DNA of 64,000 bases from Paraescarpia echinospica. Lineage: Eukaryota; Annelida; Polychaeta; Sabellida; Siboglinidae. Where the stretch lies: positions 9,898,302-9,962,301 of the forward strand of contig CM034543.1 in the NCBI GenBank assembly GCA_020002185.1, in the 5' to 3' direction. Under the pieces are notes generated by a model, which saw nothing but the letters and a program-made list of their open reading frames with translations, made no database searches and was not told where the DNA came from. Each line of letters opens with the position of its first letter. The first letter of the stretch is position 1. Position numbers and translations under genes: made by a program. Positions 48,901 to 62,271 of the stretch are shown here, one piece after another.

Positions 48901-51900
48901 ACATGTATGAGTGGAGTGAATTATAAATCATCGGGCAACGATTACAGCGTGTTGTGACCAAAGAGAAGTGAAGAGAGTATACATAAGAACATGTATGAGT
49001 GGAGTGAATTATAAATCATCAGGCAACGAATACAGCGTGTTGTGACTTAAGATAAGTGAAGAGAGTACACATAAGAACATGTATGAGTGGAGTGAATTAT
49101 AAATCATCGGGCAATGATTACAGCGTGTTGTGCACCCAAGATAAGTGAAGAAAGTATACATAAGAACATGTATGAGTGGAGTGAATTATAAATCATCGGG
49201 CAACGATTACAGCGTGTTGTGACCCAAGATAAGTGAAGAGAGTATACATAAGAACATGTATGAGTGGAGTTAATTAAAAATCATCGGGCAACGATTACAG
49301 CGTGTTGTGACTCAATATAAGTGAAGAGAGTATACATAAGAACATGTATGAGTGGAGTGAATTATAAATAATCGGGCAACGATTACAGCGTGTTGTGACC
49401 AAAGAGAAGTGAAGAGAGTATACATAAGAACATGTATGAGTGGAGTGAATTATAAATCATCAGGCAACGAATACAGCGTGTTGTGACTTAAGATAAGTGA
49501 AGAGAGTACACATAAGAACATGTATGAGTGGAGTGAATTATAAATCATCGGGCAATGATTACAGCGTGTTGTGCACCCAAGATAAGTGAAGAGAGTATAC
49601 ATAAGAACATGTATAAGTGGAGTGAATTATAAATCATCGGGCAACGATTACAGCGTGTTGTGACCCAAGATAAGTGAAGAGAGTATACATAAGAACATGT
49701 ATGAGTGGAGTGAATTATAAATCATCGAGTAACGATTACAGCGTGTTGTGACCAAAGATAAGTGAAGAGAGTACACATAAGAACATGCATGAGTGGAGTG
49801 AATTATAAATTATCGGGCAACGATTATAGCGTGTTGTGCACCCAAGATAAGTGAAGAGAGTACACATAAGAACAAGTATGAGTGGAGTGAATTATAAATC
49901 ATCGGGCAACGATTACAGCGTATTGTGACCCAAGATAAGTGAAGAGAGTATACATAAGAACATGTATGAGTGGAGTGAATTATAAATCATCGGGCAACGA
50001 TTACAGCGTGTTGTGACCCAAGATAAGTGAAGAGAGTATACATAAGAACATGTATGAGTGGAGTGAATTATAAATCATCGGGCAACGATTACAGCGTGTT
50101 GTGACCCAAGATAAGTGAAGAGAGTATACATAAGAACATGTATGAGTGGAGTGAATTATAAATCATCGGGCAACGATTACAGCGTGTTGTGACTCAATAT
50201 AAGAGAAGAGAGTATACATAAGAACATGTATGAGTGGAGTGAATTATAAATAATCGGGCAACGATTACAGCGTGTTGTGACCCAAGAGAAGTGAAGAGAG
50301 TATACATAAGAACATGAATGAGTGGAGTGAATTATAAATCATCAGGCAACGAATACAGCGTGTTGTGACTTAAGATAAGTGAAGTGAGTACACATAAGAA
50401 CATGTATGAGTGGAGTGAATTATAAATCATCGGGCAACGATTACAGCGTGTTGTGACCCAAGAGAAGTGAAGAGAGTATACATAAGAACATGTATGAGTG
50501 GAGTGAATTATAAATAGTCAGGCAATGATTACAGCGTGTTGTGCACCCAAGATAAGTGAAGAGAGTATACATAAGAACATGTATGAGTGGAGTGAATTAT
50601 AAATCATCGAGTAACGATTACAGCGTGTTGTGACCAAAGATAAGTGAAGAGAGTACACATAAGAACATGCATGAGTGGAGTGAATTATAAATCATCGGGC
50701 AACGATTACAGCGTGTTGTGCACCCAAGATAAGTGAAGAGAGTATACATAAGAACATGTATGAGTGGAGTGAATTATAAATCATCGGGCAACGATTACAG
50801 CGTGTTGTGACCCAAGATAAGTGAAGAGAGTATACATAAGAACATGTATGAGTGGAGTGAATTATAAATCATCAGGCAACGAATACAGCGTGTTGTGACT
50901 CAAGATAAGTGAAGAGAGTACACATAAGAACATGTATGAGTGGAGTGAATTATAAATCATCGGGCAATGATTACAGCGTGTTGTGCACCCAAGATAAGTG
51001 AAGAGAGTATACATAAGAACATGTATGAATGGAGTGAATTATAAATCATCGGGCAACGATTACAGCGTGTTGTGACCCAAGATAAGTGAAGAGAGTATAC
51101 ATAAGAACATGTATGAGTGGAGTGAATTATAAATCATCGGGCAACGATTACAGCGTGTTGTGACTCAATATAAGTGAAGAGAGTATACATAAGAACATGT
51201 ATGAGTGGAGTGAATTATAAATAATCGGGCAACGATTACAGCGTGTTGTGACCCAAGAGAAGTGAAGAGAGTACACATAAGAACATGTATGAGTGGAGTG
51301 AATTATAAATCATCGGGCAACGATTACAGCGTATTGTGACCCAAGATAAGTGAAGAGAGTATACATAAGAACATGTATGAGAGGAGTGAATTATAAATAA
51401 TCGGGCAACGATTACAGCGTGTTGTGACCCAAGATAAGTGAAGAGAGTATACATAAGAACATGTATGAGTGGAGTGAATTATAAATCATCAGGCAACGAA
51501 TACAGCGTGTTGTGTCTCAAGATAAGTGAAGAGAGTACACATAAGAACATGTATCAGTGGAGTGAATTATAAATCATCGGGCAATGATTACAGCGTGTTG
51601 TGCACCCAAGATAAGTGAAGAGAGTATACATAAGAACATGTATGAGTGGAGTGAATTATAAATCATCGGGCAACGATTACAGCGTGTTGTGACCCAAGAT
51701 AAGTGAAGAGAGTATACATAAGAACATGTATGAGTGGAGTGAATTATAAATCATCGGGCAACGATTACAGCGTGTTGTGACTCAATATAAGTGAAGAGAG
51801 TATACATAAGAACATGTATGAGTGGAGTGAATTATAAATAATCGGGCAACGATTACAGCGTGTTGTGACCCAAGAGAAGTGAAGAGAGTACACATAAGAA

Positions 51901-54900
51901 CATGTATGAGTGGAGTGAATTATAAATCATCGGGCAATGATTACAGCGTGTTGTGCACCCAAGATAAGTGAAGAGAGTATACATAAGAACATGTATGAGT
52001 GGAGTGAATTATAAATCATCGGGCAACGATTACAGCGTGTTGTGACCCAAGATAAGTGAAGAGAGTATACATATGAACATGTATGAGTGGAGTGAATTAT
52101 AAATCATCGGGCAACGATTACAGCGTGTTGTGACCCAAGAGAAGTGAAGAGAGTATACATAAGAACATGTATGAGTGGAGTGAATTATAAATCATCAGGC
52201 AATGATTACAGCGTGTTGTGCACCCAAGATAAGTGAAGAGAGTATACATAAGAACATGTATGAGTGGAGTGAATTATAAATCATCGGGCAACGAATACAG
52301 TGTATTGTGACCCAAGATAAGTGAAGAGAGTATACATAAGAACATGTATGAGAGGAGTGAATTATAAATCATCGGGCAACGATTACAGCGTGTTGTGACC
52401 CAAGATAAGTGAAGAGAGTATACATAAGAACATGTATGAATGTAGTGAATTATAAATCATCAGGCAACGAATACAGCGTGTTGTGACTCAAGATAAGTGA
52501 AGAGAGTACGCATAAGAACATGTATGAGTGGAGTGAATTATAAATCATCGGGCAATGATTACAGCGTGTTGTGCACCCAAGATAAGTGAAGAGAGTATAC
52601 ATAAGAACATGTATGAGTGGAGTGAATTATAAATCATCGGGCAACGATTACAGCGTGTTGTGACCCAAGAGAAGTGAAGAGAGTATACATAAAAACATGT
52701 ATGAGTGGAGTGAATTATAAATCATCAGGCAACGAATACAGCGTGTTGTGACTTAAGATAAGCGAAGAGAGTACACATAAGAACATGTATGAGTGGAGTG
52801 AATTATAAATCATCGGGCAATGATTACAGCGTGTTGTGCACCCAATATAGGTGAAGAGAGTATACATAAGAACATGTATGAGTGGAGTGAATTATAAATC
52901 ATCGGGCAATGGTTACAGCGTGTTGTGCACCCAAGATAAGTGAAGAGAGTATACATAAGAACATGTATGAGTGGAGTGAATTATAAATCATCGGGCAACG
53001 ATTACAGCGTTTTGTGACCCAAGATAAGTGAAGAGAGAATACATAAGAACATACATGAGTGGAGTGAATTATAAATCATCGAGCAACGATTACAGCGTGT
53101 TGTGACTCAAGATAACTGAAGAGAGTATACATAAGAACATGTATGAGTGGAGTGAATTATAAATCATCGAGTAACGATTACAGCGTGTTGTGACCAAAGA
53201 GAAGTGAAGAGAGTATACATAAGAACATGTATGAGTGGAGTGAATTATAAATCATCGAGTAACGATTACAGCGTGTTGTGACACAAGATAAGTGAAAAGA
53301 GAATACATAAGAACATACATGAGTGGAGTGAATTATAAATCATCGAGCAACGATTACAGCGTGTTGTGACTCAAGATAAGTGAAGAGAGTATACATAAGA
53401 ACATGGATGAGTGGAGTGAATTATAAATCATCGAGTAACGATTACAGCGTGTTGTGACCAAAGATAAGTGAAGAGAGTACACATAAGAACATGCATGAGT
53501 GGAGTGAATTATAAATCATCGGGCAACGATTACAGCGTATTGTGACCCAAGATAAGTTAAGAGAGTATACATAAGAACATGTATGAGTGGAGTGAATTAT
53601 AAATCATCAGGCAACGAATACAGCGTGTTGTGACTCAAGATAAGTGAAGAGAGTACACATAAGAACATGTATGAGTGGAGTGAATTATAAATCATCGGGC
53701 AATGATTACAGCGTGTTGTGCACCCAAGATAAGTGAAGAGAGTATACATAAGAACATGTATGAGTGGAGTGAATTAAAAATCATCGGGCAACGATTACAG
53801 CGTGTTGTGACCCAAGATAAGTGAAGAGAGTATACATAAGAACATGTATGAGTGGAGTGAATTATAAATCATCGGGCAACGATTCTAGCGTGTTGTGACT
53901 CAATATATGTGAAGAGAGTATACATAAGAACATGTATGAGTGGAGTGAATTATAAATAATCAGGCAACGATTACAGCGTGTTGTGATCCAAGAGAAGTGA
54001 AGAGAGTATACATAAGAACATGGATGAGTGGAGTGAATTATAAATCATCGGGCAATGATTACAGCGTGTTGTGCACCCAAGATAAGTGAAGAGAGTATAC
54101 ATAAGAACATGTATGAGTGGAGTGAATTATAAATCATCGGGCAACGATTACAGCGTATTGTGACCCAAGATAAGTTAAGAGAGTATATATAAGAACATGT
54201 ATGAGTGGAGTGAATTATAAATCATCAGGCAACGAATACAGCGTGTTGTGACTCAAGATAAGTGAAGAGAGTACACATAAGAACATGTATGAGTGGAGTG
54301 AATTATAAATCATCGGGCAACGATTACAGCGTGTTGTGACCAAAGAGAAGTGAAGAGAGTATACATAAGAACATGTATGAGTGGAGTGAATTATAAATCA
54401 TCAGGCAACGAATACAGCGTGTTGTGACTTAAGATAAGTGAAGAGAGTACACATAAGAACATGTATGAGTGGAGTGAATTATAAATCATCGGGCAATGAT
54501 TACAGCGTGTTGTGCACCCAAGATAAGTGAAGAAAGTATACATAAGAACATGTATGAGTGGAGTGAATTATAAATCATCGGGCAACGATTACAGCGTGTT
54601 GTGACCCAAGATAAGTGAAGAGAGTATACATAAGAACATGTATGAGTGGAGTTAATTAAAAATCATCGGGCAACGATTACAGCGTGTTGTGACTCAATAT
54701 AAGTGAAGAGAGTATACATAAGAACATGTATGAGTGGAGTGAATTATAAATAATCGGGCAACGATTACAGCGTGTTGTGACCAAAGAGAAGTGAAGAGAG
54801 TATACATAAGAACATGTATGAGTGGAGTGAATTATAAATCATCAGGCAACGAATACAGCGTGTTGTGACTTAAGATAAGTGAAGAGAGTACACATAAGAA

Positions 54901-55463
54901 CATGTATGAGTGGATTGAATTATAAATCATCGGGCAATGATTACAGCGTGTTGTGACCCAAGATAAGTGAAGAGAGTATACATAAGAACATGTATGAGTG
55001 GAGTGAATTATAAATAGTCAGGCAATGATTACAGCGTGTTGTGCACCCAAGATAAGTGAAGAGAGTATACATAAGAACATGTATGAGTGGAGTGAATTAT
55101 AAATCATCGAGTAACGATAACAGCGTGTTGTGACCAAAGATAAGTGAAGAGAGTACACATAAGAACATGCATGAGTGGAGTGAATTATAAATCATCGGGC
55201 AACGATTACAGCGTGTTGTGCACCCAAGATAAGTGAAGAGAGTATACATAAGAACATGTATGAGTGGTGTGAATTATAAATCATCGGGCAACGATTACAG
55301 CGTGTTGTGACCCAAGATAAGTGAAGAGAGTATACATAAGAACATGTATGAGTGGAGTGAATTATAAATCATCGGGCAACGATTACAGCGTGTTGTGACC
55401 CAAGAGAAGTGAAGAGAGTATACATAAGAACATGTATGAGTGGAGTGAATTATAAATAGTCAG
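42990..55463. repeat. 88/89-bp satellite array, about 141 copies
   Basis: The unit begins GATAAGTGAAGAGAGTATAC, continues ATAAGAACATGTATGAGTGG, AGTGAATTATAAATCATCGG and GCAACGATTACAGCGTGTTG, and closes TGACCCAA. Units with GTGCACCC are 89 bp. Variants recur in fixed combinations (AATAATCGG, AGTTAATTAAAAATC, CGAGTAACGAT, GAATACAGCG, GATTCTAGCG), showing block-wise amplification. No spacer, no coding sense and no gene inside; long minus-strand frames are repeat artefacts. The right edge ends within a unit of the AAATAGTCAG type. Confidence 0.98.
48285..48345. repeat. Truncated satellite unit
   Basis: GAGAGTACAGCGTGTTGTGATTACAGCG-type junction: the stretch from CATAAGAACATG to the end of the unit is missing and the TACAGCGTGTTGTG part is doubled. 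It is the only clear break in phase seen in the array. Confidence 0.85.
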
Positions 55464-55589
55464 TCAAGAACATATTTTATATCGTGTTATCAATTTTTAT
55501 TGCATGTAATGATTTGTCCTGATGGTGGTTTCGAAATCACACAATATCCTCTTTCGAGGTGATGTACTTGTTTAACTTGAAAGGTGCGA

Positions 55590-56020
55590 AGACGACACTG
55601 AATAGTAGTAGTAGTCGTAGTAGTAGTAGTATTAGTAGTAGTATTAGTAGTAATCTCATCATCCATCATGCATATATATGCATGTCATCTCATCTCATAA
55701 ATGTCATAATAAAATAATGTCTCATAATAATAAATGTCATAAATAATGTATAAAATTATTATAAATAAAATAAAATAAAATAATAGTAAATAAATAAATA
55801 AATATAATTAGTAAGTAAATAATGAAAATGTAGTAAATGTAAGTAAAAATAGTAAAAATGTAAATGAATTATAATAAATAAATAAATGTAAATAAAAATA
55901 GTAGAATAAGTAGTAGTAGTAGTAATAATAGTAGTAGTAGTAATAGTAATAGGTGAAATATTAGTTGTATACTTAGTAGTAGTACTAGTTGTTGTTGTCG
56001 TTGTTGTTGTCGTTGATGTT
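55590..56020. repeat. TAG/TAA triplet and AAATA low-complexity region
   Basis: Imperfect (TAG)n at 55600-55655, (AAAAT)n and (AAATA)n at 55700-55900, (TAG)n and (GTT)n at 55905-56015. Confidence 0.9.
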
Positions 56021-56156
56021 GTTATTTATGATTTGTATGAGTGCAACTATCTCCAGAACATCCAGCCACATGTGTCCGTATTACAATTGTACATTAAATT
56101 GTTTATATGTTGCATAATAAAACATTACGTATTATTTTGTATATTAGTAGTTCACG

Positions 56157-56706
56157 TTTTACGGAATTAAGCTTTGCATATATTCCTAGCAATTACTTGT
56201 CCATGAGATATATTAATTATGATATAAGAAGTTATGTTTAATAAGTATATCTTAGAACTGATTTAGTCTAGTAGCTTGGTGTCTTGTAATTAAATCTGAG
56301 ATAAAGGAAGTTCCCCTAGGTTTAGCTCAGGTCATCTCCAAATATAGCTAGGTTAGATTCGACAAGCATGGCCTAGTCGCTTGAGAAGTCGGGAGATGAG
56401 TCAACTAGCAGACCAGGTAGCCAGGTAGCGAGCCCGACTGTAGCGCGCCATATTAAGAAATGCAGAAGAGGCACTGACCAATGGGAATGGCCCATCACTA
56501 GGAAGAGAGGGAAGTAGCCAATATTTTAGGAATGAGTTGTGCGCGATTGGGAGAGAACTTGCAGAGAGAACTTGGGGATACTTTCTCGAGTAGACTTGTT
56601 ACTTAGCCATGCAATTATCCACACCCTGGTGCCCACGGAAGCCAGGCCAGTTTGGTGTACTGTCTCATCTGTATCGTGCTAACATCTGTATTAAAGATCT
56701 TGAAAC
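56157..56706 (+). repeat. LTR 1
   Basis: Direct repeat of 58527-59071 with indels. Landmarks: ACGGAATTAAGCTTTGCAT, AAGTATATCTTAGAACTG, GGCCTAGTCGCTTGAGAAGT, ATTATCCACACCCTGG, TGTATTAAAG.TCTTGAAAC. About 110 bp after it (end of LTR plus leader) is deleted compared with copy 2. Confidence 0.8.
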
Positions 56707-57239
56707 TTAAATTGTCTATGAAATCAATGCAGAGGAAGAACATTGCCATACGTGCCCAAATTAGAATGCAGAGTCTACAAATGGAATAGGCAGATGCGAC
56801 AAAGGGAAATAATAGTAGACCCGGGACATTTTATAGTGGCGAGTGCGCCTGTTGAACTTTTTAGTAACGAGCGCGCCAGTTTAACTAAGACAGACAATGC
56901 TGAGTGGTACCAGTTGCACTCCGTGATACAAACTATCAGTATAAAACTGATTGGCGAGCGAAACATCGATACGCGACGAACACGCGCCCAAATACCTCAA
57001 CGGGAGGCAAACCGTCTCCACGGAAGATGCAAGCCAAACCATGCTGCCCAGTCTCAAGCCGGAGACCGCGCCGTAAATACATTGCCGCATCACTCACTGG
57101 ACAGACAATCGTGAGTAAGCAAAACACTGTTCCCGCCTTGTGCAGCGCATGATGCGCTGTAGAATGACATACGACTAAGGGCTGTCTTTGTACGGGTTAT
57201 GGTATCTGGGCTATCCATCAAAGGAGTATGGTTTAGTTA

Positions 57240-57480
57240 CAGGCATGATAAGTCCGCTCAGGTGTTCTCGAATAAACATTAAAGCGATCGCGACGCTGTT
57301 TTTGTTGAACGGTAGATACTGCCCAACATGTTTGTTGCGTTGGTTTTCCCGGATAAACATTAAACTGATCATGCCACCGTTTATCGCGGGGGTTAAGAAA
57401 AGATCCCAATGGTGAATTTGTTTCAGTGTTCTAGGATAAACATTACAGTGACTGCAGCACTGTTTATCGCGAAGGGTAAT
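57240..57480. repeat. Three imperfect repeats, each a hairpin
   Basis: Units near 57265, 57348 and 57430 share (G)ATAAACATTA....GTTTATCGCG. In units 2 and 3 GATAAAC pairs with GTTTATC. An inner stem reads AGCG/CGCT in unit 1 and AGTG/CACT in unit 3. They lie inside the LTR element's interior. Confidence 0.65.
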
Positions 57481-58526
57481 TTGAGGTTGATTTGAAGAGG
57501 TATGGCACACAAATCCACTCCATGGAGTGTAGGAGGTGGTCCGCGGTAACTCAAGTCACTAGCTGGTATGCTGTTTTGACGGGATTATTCTCGTGAAATA
57601 AACAGGTCACGTAATTATGGTTACGTCACAAAATACTGCGACAGATGGCATTGTCTGAAGTCGATGTCTGTCACACGAGGTTTGCTCTACTTGCATATTT
57701 TGATTGATAAGTTTTTGTACATGTGGTTGTTTTTCAGATTAGTTCTCGATTTGCACATGGATGATCATGGTGTTGAACTGTGCAACCGCTGTTCACGCAG
57801 TTATTATAGTTGTTGCACTGCGGTATTATCATTACCGATTTTTTTTTTATTCAGCTTTTGTGGGTTATTAGCTTTTATTCAGGGATAATTCGAAGTGGCA
57901 GATGTCCATTATACACTCACAGCTTCCAAAGTCCAACCCGCCCTTCTTTGTTCTATCTTGGAATTACGCCTAGGAGGGTCGATGAGGTTATTTTTGCTGT
58001 CGACGCAAAGTGACATAGGGATTAATCCACCAGTGACGTATAGGGACATTTATTGGCATGGTCATAGTTCTTTGTGGTTGAACTAGTGTTATTTTATTTA
58101 CGTTCTCTGTCATAGAGTGGTAATTTATTGTTGTGAAGTGTCTAGCATATTGTTGGCTAGCTACTTCTCAGCATTTACATATCACGTATATCTAGTGGTT
58201 TGTTCTTCGCGGATTCCCTCTTGCGCATATTCCGTCTTGCGTTTCTCCTTTATTAATTACACTCTTTGGTATTTTTAAATTGATGAATATCTGTAGGAAT
58301 CATATAAGAATCTTTGTGTGTTAATTAATTAAGTAACGTTACCGTAGGATACTGGGAGACTCACAGATAAATCTATGTTGTCGTGTGATTGATTTACTTA
58401 TTTTGACTTTTCAAAGTGTGTATTATCCTATGTTCATAGATGAGCAGTTCATGTGAAGTAATTACTTATTTTCTTTTGGCAATTACGATATTAATATGTA
58501 TTAATATATATTTATAGTGGGGGAGA
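57481..58526. other. Interior of LTR element, no pol seen
   Basis: No conserved retroelement protein motif in any frame. Frames at 57664-58086 are short and unrecognised. Confidence 0.5.
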
Positions 58527-59071
58527 TGTACGGAATTAAGCTTTGCATTAATTCCTAGTAATTAATTATCCATAAAATGTATGAATTATTATATAAGAAG
58601 TTATGTTTAATAAGTATATCTTAGAACTGCGTTAATCTAGTATATTGGTGTTTTATAATTAAATCTGAGATACAGGACATTTTCGTAGGTTTAGCTCAAG
58701 TCATCTCCAAAGATAGCTAGGTTAGATTCGACAAGCATAGCCTAGTCGCTTGAGTAGTCGGGAGATAAGTAAGCTAGCGGACCAGGTAGCCAGGTATTGA
58801 ACCTGACTGTAGAGCGCCACATAAAGAATGCGTATGGCCAGTCACTAGGAAGAGATGGAAGTAGACTGTATTTAAGGAAATAGTAGTGCGCGATTGGGAG
58901 ATAACATACCGAGAAAACTAGCAGAGAGTACTTGCGGAGACTTGCGCGAGTTTAGTTGCTACTTAGCCATGTAATTATCCACGCCCTGGCGCCCACGGTA
59001 GCCAGGCCAGTTTGTTGTACTGCCTCATCTGTATCGTGCTAACTTTTGTATTAAAGTTCTTGAAACGAACA
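58527..59071 (+). repeat. LTR 2
   Basis: Begins TGTACGGAATTAAG and ends CTTGAAACGAACA, i.e. TG...CA. Next comes GTGGAAAGTCTTC, which could hold the primer-binding site (TGG). It lies about 350 bp upstream of the deacetylase-like gene's start codon, in the same orientation. Confidence 0.75.
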
Positions 59072-59358
59072 GTGGAAAGTCTTCTGCGAGGATTGAGTAA
59101 TTATAATCTTCCCCAGTGAGTATCTGATTTATGTTAGACAGTGTCACATTGGCTGAACTCAGTAGGTCGATGTCTAAATTGACTAGGAAATCAACGCAGA
59201 GGAAGAACGTCGCAATACGTGCTCAAATTAGGATACAGAGTCTACAAACGGAATAGGCAGATGCAACAACGGGAAAAAACAGTAGACATTCGATAGTGGC
59301 GAGTGCGCCAGTTTAACTTTATAACATGAATTGTTTATCTTTGCCGGTTTATAACGGT

Positions 59359-59366
59359 TATAAAGG
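59359..59366 (+). promoter_or_regulatory. TATA-like box of the deacetylase-like gene
   Basis: TATAAAGG 54 nt before the start codon at 59420 would place transcription start near 59390. Inference from sequence only. Confidence 0.4.
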
Positions 59367-59419
59367 AAAATGCTTTCCTCCAGTGCAAAGTGGTGTATTT
59401 GTTTTATCTCAACAGAGAA

Positions 59420-59704
59420 ATGGCGACAAGGAACCTCGCCGTGTGTATCTGGCTGCTGACGTCTGTCGGGCTCTTGCAAACCGTATCAGGATTACGCCGA
59501 TGGCCAAAAACTCTCCGACGGCGCTCTGAAGTTGAAAGATGCATCGAATCCCGCGTCTATCCCTGTCCCTTGCCAAAGGGAAGATTTCCCTGGACACCGG
59601 AGATTTTTCTCAAGTTCACTAGCTATGTCCAGTTTAGCGAGGATTTCGAAGAAGCGGAGAAGTTTCGTGCATCATTTAGTTTTGGGAAAAGAGTGAAGGT
59701 TTGG
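59420..59704 (+). CDS. AADAC-like exon 1
   Basis: 95 codons from ATGGCGACAAGGAAC; donor GTAAGT, phase 0. The upstream in-frame ATG at 59390 is less likely because the TATA-like box and the hydrophobic leader fit the 59420 start. After the leader come LRRWPKTLRRRSEVERCIES and a Pro/Arg-rich stretch. Confidence 0.75.
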
Positions 59705-61481
59705 GTAAGTGTACACGATAATATTTTAGGTACCTCTATACATATTGACTGATGTAAACGTTCCTTGGTGCAATTAGTCAACATGTGACCACAAATATAT
59801 CGTATTTGTGAGTAACCTATTCGAGGCTATACTGAATTGATTTTAATTATTTGTTTCTGAATGTCCATGACATCGTTTGGTCGTTTACAATAATAGTCAT
59901 TGATAGTTTCTACTGGACTAAAAGGTAAAGACAATTATGCAACTATATAGTCGTCAGTGAACGCGTCTATTACGCCATGATTGTCACACATGCACATCCT
60001 ATGTCGGTATTCATAGAATGTGTCCGCTACCAAAATATATAAATCGATTTGTGAATTTTAACGTGACGTGGCGAGTACGCAAACGTATAGGTATATATGT
60101 TGACGTACAGCAATTATATGAATGTATATACATATACCTTCATAAATAAGTATTATCAATAGGTCATGTGTCATATTTATTTGTTCCCAGTGATCATACT
60201 CTTATAGAATTTAGCGGTGAAAGCAACCCATCAGTGAAGATAGCTCAAGGCGACCATGATATAGTGTAACGGAACACTTGTTTGGTATCTTGGAAAAATA
60301 GTAGTTGTTACACAATATTCTGCAAGGGCAACGCCTGTCTTGCAGTATACGTGTTTTATTCCGGTAACCAAACAACACTATTTATATTTTTCTCTTCTTT
60401 CTACAGTCACTGATGATGAAATGTCTCGGATATGACGCTCACGCCGCTATCATCATGCGTCATATGAGAGCGATGCCGCCGCCAAGTTTCCCGAAGCCAG
60501 TTACGCCACCTGAAGATCCTTTGCTTAAGGCAAGCTATATGATATCATTGTATAAGCAACTCAGTCAACCGACGCCTTTGAAAATCCTAACTGACTCCCG
60601 CTTCTTTGCCGCTCGGTAACCTACTTTTGTTAGCAGTCAAAAGTGAACATCAAAAGTATGCTATTTCGACCGGGAATCACGTATTTTAATGCGGAACATA
60701 TAAAACTAATGTGATTTTTTAAAGTAAATATTGGACATAAGTATATTTACATTTCTATCTCAAAAATGTTAAGTTCATCGTAATTACTAATAATGAATTA
60801 CTATATACAGTGTCGTCTACGAAGTATTTTTAAAAATAAAAATTTATTCAGCCTTATATCACTACGTATTGCGATTCACTTTGTTCGTTGTCGTACCTGA
60901 TGCATTCTCTCCAGATGGTGACACTATCAACCAGTTAAAATTGAACATTGTAATGGTGATTGCTGAAACCATTGGTTTGTTCTTTTGCAGGTCGGAATAA
61001 GCCAGTGTGTTATCAATTCCCGTTATAGGTTACGCACGAGATGTTCGATGGTGTTGAAGTGATATTGTACCAGCCGACAACTCCCCAGGACAGACCCCGC
61101 AGAGGACTGATGTACATGTTCGGCGGTGGCTGGGCCGTGTTGTCTGCAGGTCAATTTATATATTTTCGACTACGTCTTCCTCCATGATCAATGTAATCAA
61201 TTGCATTTTTTTATATCGAAAAACATGCAATGATAATAATAATTGATAGTTGATACGTAGAAAAATTAGTTTAGACAACAAACTTCCGTAGTTCAGTGTA
61301 AGCTGCGTTTACGGCCACACAGGTATATCAGCCACTTTACAATTATAGTCAACAAGAGAAAGTTCCATGTTCATTCCACAACAGAAACAAAATAGTCCAA
61401 ATAACCATATTGACAAATGTTCTAGACATATAATAATAATAGACAGTAGGTGGCAAAACTACTGTTAATTTGTAATATTCC

Positions 61482-61524
<43 letters not shown>

Positions 61525-62189
61525 CGCAAATGATGGGTCATTGTATATGTATTTTTGGCTAAGCATGTTTATACATTCAATCGCCTCATTGGATCTGTAG
61601 TCTCGGGCTATGTATTAAAAAAGCATAAAGGTGGTTATATTTTAGCTATTTTCTTACAAAGTGGCGTGTTCGCTTTGTTACTCATTTGAAGAAATATTGT
61701 AACTACACGGTGGTTTGTCTTAAATAACCACAATAGCCACAAAATGACCACATCTTAATATGGGATAAGTTGTTTATTCGTCGGTATCTCAACTATCACG
61801 AAGTACTAATTATAGATCATCATGTTGTTTACTTAAACACAGCATAGCTTACACATAACCGGTATACATGCCAGTCAATCAAAATTTGCTTCCGTACACC
61901 ACGACTTGAGCCCATTAGAAGGAAGGAGTAACGGATCTCTAGATAGGGCTACGGCTAACGTTAGTACCAGCACTGGTGCTACCATTACGATCAATTATTA
62001 TATATATATATGTTGTTATTATTATTAACAGGCAATTCCGACACTAATATGCGAAGATTGGCGAAAGCTTCGAACATCGTCATTGCATCAATTGAGTGAG
62101 TAGCTGGCGTAGCATACATGCCATATTAAATTGTTATCAAACGTTGATGACTGCAAAACTCCGTACACATACACATGTGTGTGTTTAAG

Positions 62190-62271
<82 letters not shown>

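Larger units (their letters stand above)
56157..59320 (+). mobile_element. LTR retroelement, internally deleted and partly tandem
   Basis: Two direct repeats (56157-56706 and 58527-59071) are LTR-like, and a purine tract GTGGGGGAGA stands directly before the second. Both repeats are followed by the same leader and coding start (TRKSTQRKNVAIRAQIRIQS after LTR2). The unit thus reads LTR, leader/gag start, remainder, purine tract, LTR, leader/gag start, as expected after recombination between tandem copies. The interior (1.8 kb) shows no protease, RT or integrase, so the element is a non-autonomous or deleted form. Confidence 0.72.

Noticed and set aside
45424..51454. Minus-strand frames with repeated Tyr-Leu-Gly-Cys-Thr motifs
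   Set aside because: Satellite units read through without stops; not conserved between units and no gene context.
42990..55463. Resemblance to a CRISPR array
   Set aside because: Units follow one another directly with no unique spacers, and the host is an animal.
57664..58086. Hydrophobic plus-strand frames suggesting a membrane protein
   Set aside because: They lie in the LTR element interior, overlap in different frames and show no conserved motif.
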